A DNA stretch of 49,353 bases from an uncultured Clostridia bacterium (GTDB lineage: Bacteria > Bacillota > Clostridia > Christensenellales > Aristaeellaceae), in NCBI GenBank assembly GCA_934615235.1, contig CAKTTL010000009.1, positions 1-49,353 on the forward strand, given 5' to 3'. Shown piece after piece: positions 44,889 to 49,353 of the stretch; within the stretch, counting starts at the first letter, position 1; every line of letters begins with the position of its first letter. The translations under genes were made by a program, and so were the position numbers. Below the pieces are notes generated by a model. The model was not told where the DNA came from. It did not search any database and saw only the letters and a program-made list of their open reading frames with translations.

Positions 44889-44971
44889 GCGAAAAAGACA
44901 ATAGGTTTTGTGCCGAAAATGGTAAATATGCGTTTTTCGCCATTGTAGCCTGCAATAGAAAAAACTATACT
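44889..44971 (+). promoter_or_regulatory. Operator and promoter upstream of the glycyl radical enzyme gene
   Basis: GCGAAAAA (44889-44896) is repeated inverted as TTTTTCGC (44933-44940). Directly downstream are TTGTAG (44943-44948), 17 nt, and TATACT (44966-44971). This fits activation by the divergent AraC protein. Confidence 0.5.
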
Positions 44972-45013
44972 GCACAAAAGAGGCGAAATGCCGGAAAAGG
45001 GGAGGAATGAAGG

Positions 45014-47281
45014 ATGCTGTCTGCTGCATGGAAAGAGGATAGAACCTATATCGAACGGAAATACCGCGAAATGATCACCGACCCGGCAACGGGACTTTCC
45101 AACGAAGAAATCCGCGCGGGGCTGGACAGAATGTTTGAGGAAAACACGGCGCTAAGCCATGCGCGGCTGAAGGCGATGGGTTTCGATTATGTTCTTTCCA
45201 ACGCACGGCTGAATATATGCGAGCACGACTGGTTCGTGTTTATTTCCGAATGGAATCAGAAATCGATGGATCGTGCGTTCTGTTCGCGCTGGTATGGCGA
45301 AGTGAGGGAAATCTGTGCGCCATTGCTTTCCGAGATGGATGCCAAGCACAACGACGCGAAGAGCCATCTGCTTTATCTGGACTATTGCCATAGCGTACCG
45401 GATTGGGACGCTGTGCTGCAGCTGGGATTCCTGGGCCTGCGCGCACGCGCGGCATATTATCGCCGCGTGCATGAGGGAAAGGAAGCGGAGCAGGATGATT
45501 TCCTTTATGCCAACAGTCAGAAAAGCGATGCGAAACAGAAAGCCTGTTGTGGGTTGAAACCGCGTCAGCGAGATTATTTCGATGCGATCGATATCGAGTA
45601 TGATGCGATTCTTCGTTTCCTCGGCCGCGCGGCGGAATATGCGCGCGCGCAGGGAAACGAAAAGTGCGACAGAATTGCCGGATGCCTTGAACACCTGCGC
45701 GACGGCGCGCCGGGGGATACCTACGAGTGTCTGCAGGCGATCTGGCTGTATTTCCTGCTTTCCGAGTATGTCGACTGCCTGCAGGTACGTTCGTTCGGCA
45801 ACCTCGACCGCGTGTTGTATCCGTATTATAAGCATGATATCGAAACGGGGCGCTATACGGTCGATCAGATCCGTGAGTTTTTTGCGGCTTTTCTGATGCA
45901 GGCCAGTGCGATGAACTATTACTGGGGCCATCCGTTCTATTTCGGTGGAACGAACATGGACGGAAGCTCGGCAGTGAACGAACTGAGTTACCTGATTCTT
46001 GACGTATATGACGAGCTGGGGATTTACGATCCGAAACTGCAGATCAAATTGGATCGTAACACGCCGAGGGCGTTCGTGGATAAAATCCTGGAGATGATTC
46101 GCGGTGGGCATTCCAGCTTTAACTTCGTGTGCGAACCGGCGATTGAGCGGACGATGCTTTCCTACGGCTATACGCTGGAGGAAGCGCGGCGGGCGGATAT
46201 TAAGGGGTGCTACGAATATGCCGTGCGCGGCGACGCGGTGGATACGGCGAGCGTACACGTAAACCTTCCCAAAGCGGTTGAGCTTGCGTTGCATGATGGG
46301 TATGATTTCTTCAGCGGTTTCCAGTCCGGGCCGCATACGGGTGCGGCGGAAAGCTTTGAAACGTTTGAAAATTTCTATGCGGCTTTCCTGCGCCAGGCGG
46401 ACGAGATTTATGAGCGCGGCTTCGCGATAATCAACGCGTTTGAGAGCCATACCGCGCAGGTCAATCCTACGCCGATGTTCTCCGCAACAATTCGTACCAG
46501 CCTTGAACAGGCATACGACGCCTATTCTGGCGGAACAAAGCATACCAGCTCGGATGTGCTTCTGTGTTGTCCGGCGACGGCGGCGGACAGCCTGGCGATG
46601 ATCAAAAAATATGTTTTTGACCGCGGAGAGCTGACGCTGGCGGAACTGCGCGATATTCTCGACCGCAACTGGGAGGGGGCGGAGCTGCTGCGCCGCAAAA
46701 TCCTCAACGATCGCGATAAGTGGGGCAACAACCGCGAATTGCCAGACGCGATTTTCAAGGATTTGACCGAACATATCGCCAGAGAGAACAATTCGCGCCG
46801 CAACGCGCGCGGAGGCGTTTACTGTACGAGCCTGCACAATGCCAAGCAGTTTCTTGAAATGGGATGGAAAACGGCGGCGACGCCGGACGGACGTTTCAGT
46901 GGCGAGGAATGTTCAAAAAACGCTTCGAGCGTTCAGGGCATGAACCGCGATGGCGCGACGGCGCTGATTGCGTCGATTGGCAAGCTGGACAGCCGGCTGT
47001 TTATGGGCGATTTCCCGGTGGATATCTGCCTCAGTCCTGGAACGGTCGCCGGCAGGGACGGCCTGGACGCGATGTATGGTCTGCTGATGACTTACCTCAA
47101 CAATTACGGCCATGCGATTCATTTCAACATTTTCTCGGCCGACACGCTGCGAGACGCAAAGGCTCATCCGGAAAAGTATAAGGATTTGCAGGTACGCGTC
47201 TGTGGGTGGAACGTGCTGTGGAACAGTTTGACCGAGGCGGAACAGGATTTCTATATCAGACAGGCGGAGGCGGCGCAATGA
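45014..47281 (+). CDS. Glycyl radical enzyme, pyruvate formate-lyase family, substrate unknown
   Basis: A 755-residue, oxygen-sensitive radical enzyme. The catalytic Cys399 and acid/base Glu401 are in IKGCYEYAVRG (family pattern GCxE), and the radical-bearing Gly731 is in RVCGWNVLW, 24 residues from the C-terminus. It is slightly shorter than typical members. RVCGW differs from the usual RV-S/A-G-Y/F, and GCYE from the GCVE of dehydratases. No radical SAM activating enzyme is encoded in the window, though one is required. The context is sugar dehydrogenases and esterases, so a sugar- or polyol-derived substrate is plausible (inferred). Start chosen at ATG 45014, eight bases after GGAGG. Confidence 0.88.
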   Translation: MLSAAWKEDRTYIERKYREMITDPATGLSNEEIRAGLDRMFEENTALSHARLKAMGFDYVLSNARLNICEHDWFVFISEWNQKSMDRAFCSRWYGEVREICAPLLSEMDAKHNDAKSHLLYLDYCHSVPDWDAVLQLGFLGLRARAAYYRRVHEGKEAEQDDFLYANSQKSDAKQKACCGLKPRQRDYFDAIDIEYDAILRFLGRAAEYARAQGNEKCDRIAGCLEHLRDGAPGDTYECLQAIWLYFLLSEYVDCLQVRSFGNLDRVLYPYYKHDIETGRYTVDQIREFFAAFLMQASAMNYYWGHPFYFGGTNMDGSSAVNELSYLILDVYDELGIYDPKLQIKLDRNTPRAFVDKILEMIRGGHSSFNFVCEPAIERTMLSYGYTLEEARRADIKGCYEYAVRGDAVDTASVHVNLPKAVELALHDGYDFFSGFQSGPHTGAAESFETFENFYAAFLRQADEIYERGFAIINAFESHTAQVNPTPMFSATIRTSLEQAYDAYSGGTKHTSSDVLLCCPATAADSLAMIKKYVFDRGELTLAELRDILDRNWEGAELLRRKILNDRDKWGNNRELPDAIFKDLTEHIARENNSRRNARGGVYCTSLHNAKQFLEMGWKTAATPDGRFSGEECSKNASSVQGMNRDGATALIASIGKLDSRLFMGDFPVDICLSPGTVAGRDGLDAMYGLLMTYLNNYGHAIHFNIFSADTLRDAKAHPEKYKDLQVRVCGWNVLWNSLTEAEQDFYIRQAEAAQ

Positions 47282-48279
47282 AAATATTGATGATCGGCGG
47301 AACCGGCGTCATCAGCACGGAGGTTTCCAAAAGAATTCTGGCGGAGGGACACGAATTGACGCTTCTCAACCGCGGTACGCAGACGCGCGGCCTGTGTCCG
47401 GCGGGAGCCAAAGTTATCACGGCGAATATCCGGGATGCAGAGGAAACTTCCCGCGCGCTGCGCGGGAGATATTTCGATGTGATTGTCGACTGGATTTCCT
47501 ACACGCCGGCGCAGCTGGAACAGAACCTGCGCGTGCTGCGAGGCATGTATGGGCAGTTCGTCTTTATTTCCAGCACGGCCGTTTATACGCGCGGCCTGCG
47601 CAACGCGGACGAAGAGGCGCCGAAGAATAATATGGCGTGGGATTATGCGCGTGACAAGGTGGGATGTGAGGAATACCTGAAAATCGAGGATATCCTCTAT
47701 GGCTGCAACTGGACGGTCGTGCGGCCGGCTGTGACGTACGGCGATACGCGAATTCCCTGCGCGATTATTCCGAACAGGCAATGGACGCTCGCCGATCGAA
47801 TGCTGCGCGGTAAGCCCATCGTCATGCACGATGACGGGAGCGCGATGACGGCCGTAACGCATTCGAGCGATTTTGCAAAAGGGATCGTAGGTTTGATGGG
47901 AAATCCGCGCGCCTTGCGCCAGGCGTATCATATTCTTTCGGATGAATATCATTCCTGGCGGGAACTGGCGGAAATGGAAGCGCATGCGCTGGGGGTAGAG
48001 CCGAAATTTGTGTATATTTCTTCGGTTGACCTCTGCCGTAAAATGCCGCAGACGCAGCAGGGCGTGACCTATGGCGTTCTGCTGTGCAATAAGGCGGAAA
48101 CCGATACCTACGATACGTCGAAGATTCATCGCGATGTGCCGCAGTTCGTATGTACGACGTCGTTTGAGCAGGGAATTGCACGGACGATGGCGTTCTACCG
48201 GACGCATCCGGAGTTTCAGCTGATTGATGAGGAATGGAACGCGCAGATTGACCGGCTTTGTGAGGAATACGGAGGGTAA
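47278..48279 (+). CDS. NAD-dependent epimerase/dehydratase (extended SDR-like)
   Basis: About 333 residues. Nucleotide-binding start MKILMIGGTGVIS, active-site region FISSTAVYT with Tyr-x3-Lys in YARDK, and WTVVRPAVTYGD, all typical of extended short-chain dehydrogenases acting on sugars. ATG 47278 overlaps the stop of the glycyl radical enzyme gene (ATGA), so the two are translationally coupled and probably act in one pathway. Confidence 0.85.
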   Translation: MKILMIGGTGVISTEVSKRILAEGHELTLLNRGTQTRGLCPAGAKVITANIRDAEETSRALRGRYFDVIVDWISYTPAQLEQNLRVLRGMYGQFVFISSTAVYTRGLRNADEEAPKNNMAWDYARDKVGCEEYLKIEDILYGCNWTVVRPAVTYGDTRIPCAIIPNRQWTLADRMLRGKPIVMHDDGSAMTAVTHSSDFAKGIVGLMGNPRALRQAYHILSDEYHSWRELAEMEAHALGVEPKFVYISSVDLCRKMPQTQQGVTYGVLLCNKAETDTYDTSKIHRDVPQFVCTTSFEQGIARTMAFYRTHPEFQLIDEEWNAQIDRLCEEYGG

Positions 48280-48282
48280 ATC

Positions 48283-49020
48283 ATGAACGAAAGGGCGCGC
48301 GCAGCGATGGATTCGGTGCTGTTGATTGGCCAGTCGAACATGGCGGGAAGGGGAATTATCGGTTCGGTTGAGCCGATCCCGCCGCGCGGGATGCTTTTCA
48401 TGCTGCGCAACGGCCGCTGGCAGCCGATGAGCGAACCGATTAACCCGGACAGGCAGGTTTTCGTCGAAAAGGAGACGGATTTTCGTAGCGGGATTTCGCT
48501 TGCGGCAAGCTTTGCCGATTCCTATGCGAGCGCCTACGGTCGCCGGGTGGGGCTGATTCCGTGCGCTGAGGGCGGCAGCGCCGTCAGTGAATGGCAGCCG
48601 GGCGGCGTACTGTTGGATCATGCAGCGATGCAGGCGGAGCTGGCGCAGCGCTCTTCGCATATTGTGGGAATTTTGTGGCATCAGGGAGAGAGCGACAGCA
48701 AAACGATAGCGGATGTACGGGCCTATAAGGAGCGCTTTTTTACAATGCTTGACGCGCTGACGGCGCGGCTGGGGCTGGATGAGCGGACGCCGGTCATACT
48801 CGGCGAAGTCTGCGAAGCGTTGCGCGGGCGCTGGCCTTATGTATGCGAAATGAATGAAACGCTGCGCGAAATCGCGAGTGTACGTGCAAATCTGGGCATC
48901 GCTTCAGCCGCAGGGCTTACGCTTTCGCCGGATGGCATTCATTTTAGCGGGCCGTCCTATCGCGAGTTGGGAAGGCGCTATTTTACTGAGTTTGACCGAA
49001 TCATTCGAGAGGAGAGATGA
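48283..49020 (+). CDS. Sialate O-acetylesterase-type (CE6, SGNH) esterase
   Basis: A 245-residue, probably cytoplasmic esterase. Family blocks are LLIGQSNMAGRG (nucleophile Ser), VGILWHQGESD and a C-terminal SPDGIHFSG carrying the Asp/His pair. CE6-type enzymes remove acetyl groups from xylan, sialic acid or other sugars. It starts three bases after the epimerase stop. With the tandem SGNH gene at 40823 it gives this locus three deacylase-like domains. Confidence 0.88.
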   Translation: MNERARAAMDSVLLIGQSNMAGRGIIGSVEPIPPRGMLFMLRNGRWQPMSEPINPDRQVFVEKETDFRSGISLAASFADSYASAYGRRVGLIPCAEGGSAVSEWQPGGVLLDHAAMQAELAQRSSHIVGILWHQGESDSKTIADVRAYKERFFTMLDALTARLGLDERTPVILGEVCEALRGRWPYVCEMNETLREIASVRANLGIASAAGLTLSPDGIHFSGPSYRELGRRYFTEFDRIIREER

Positions 49021-49022
49021 GG

Positions 49023-49165
49023 ATGCAGGGACGCGAGATTGTCTTTGCGGCGAAAAAATCAGGTGGAAGTATTGCCGTACGAGGTGCCGGAACCGGGAAC
49101 GCGCGAGGTGCTGATCGAGACGGATTATACCGTGCTCAGCGCAGGCACGGAGCGCTCTTTTCTCA
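49023..49165 (+). pseudogene. Zinc-type alcohol dehydrogenase, frameshifted and cut by a MITE-like end
   Basis: ATG 49023 opens MQGREIVFAAK, then a run of six A shifts the frame. With five A the reading continues as NQVEVLPYEVPEPGTREVLI and LSAGTERSFLR, the classic N-terminus of medium-chain sorbitol/alcohol dehydrogenases. After about 47 residues the frame enters the terminal repeat of a mobile element at 49166. Two independent lesions make this a pseudogene unless the extra A is a sequencing error and the element is a misassembly. The CE6 stop lies only a few bases upstream, so it was the last gene of the operon. Confidence 0.75.
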
Positions 49166-49353
49166 GGGTGTATCTGAAAAATTCCCTGAGACTCCATCAC
49201 GGCGTCTTTTCCGCCATTTCCGCGTCGGAAAACCCGGGACAATCCCGCACAATATCGCGCAAAGGCTGACGGATGCCTTTACGCCGTCTGCTGCTTGCAG
49301 CTTTCTTGACGTACCGCCGGTACGCCTGCGAAATCTGCAATTCGCATCCGACG
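49166..49353. mobile_element. Left end of a related element with different interior (copy 3)
   Basis: The first 67 bp (49166-49232), starting GGGTGTATCTGAAAAA, match the MITE left half almost exactly. From CCCGGG at 49233 the sequence is unrelated to copies 1 and 2 and runs to the window end. It may be a longer relative or parent element. The left flank is CA rather than TA. Confidence 0.6.

Overview
The window looks like chromosomal DNA of a strictly anaerobic, fairly GC-rich Clostridia-type Firmicute, probably an uncultured gut lineage in the broad Christensenellales/Oscillospirales area. This rests on gene content only: HemZ, ZapA next to MutS2, a single bifunctional Rel, LplABC/YesMN-type sugar systems, a glycyl radical enzyme, and strong GGAGG ribosome sites. 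No rRNA, tRNA, CRISPR array or complete insertion sequence was seen. Both ends of the window lie in repeats, as is common at contig ends.

Layout. (1) 1-8404: a membrane-spanning AraC-type regulator (minus strand), divergent from an LplB-LplC-solute-binding-protein operon and a GH31 alpha-glycosidase. (2) 8440-18929: a housekeeping operon from a near-consensus promoter: recJ, relA, dtd, an MBL-fold hydrolase, hemZ, a cyclophilin, zapA and mutS2. (3) 18953-19974: a repeat hairpin, a 160-bp MITE and a ZIP metal transporter. (4) 20169-26435: a signalling operon comprising a periplasmic-type binding lipoprotein, a hybrid histidine kinase, a REC/HD-GYP/GGDEF response regulator and an HPt protein. 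Together these make a complete phosphorelay aimed at cyclic-di-GMP. (5) 26539-27873: an MFS transporter interrupted by a second MITE copy. (6) 27977-33317: a MarR regulator with a heterodimeric ABC exporter, then an aldo/keto reductase with two iron-sulfur motifs and a DUF896 protein. (7) 33361-49353: a second carbohydrate locus with a GH130-like enzyme, an EamA transporter, a YesM kinase, LplB, LplC, a binding protein, a tandem SGNH hydrolase, a YesN regulator, a Gfo/Idh oxidoreductase, an AraC regulator, a glycyl radical enzyme, an NAD-dependent epimerase, a CE6-type esterase and a broken zinc alcohol dehydrogenase.

Three observations stand out. First, a 160-bp non-autonomous element with 16-bp terminal inverted repeats duplicates the dinucleotide TA. 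Removing the element plus one TA restores the ends of two interrupted genes exactly. A third left end, in the alcohol dehydrogenase, runs into different internal sequence at the window edge. Second, the GH130 gene and the LplBC operon have matching promoter architecture: a shared 16-bp motif, identical spacing to the -35 box, and a 17-nt spacer to TACAGTAATT. This defines a probable YesN regulon. Third, a glycyl radical enzyme of unassigned substrate sits in a sugar oxidoreductase/esterase operon with no activating enzyme nearby.

Regions 1 and 7 each couple sugar import to cytoplasmic deglycosylation, deacetylation and redox steps. Region 7 probably handles an O-acetylated plant-type or host oligosaccharide, but its substrate cannot be read from the sequence.
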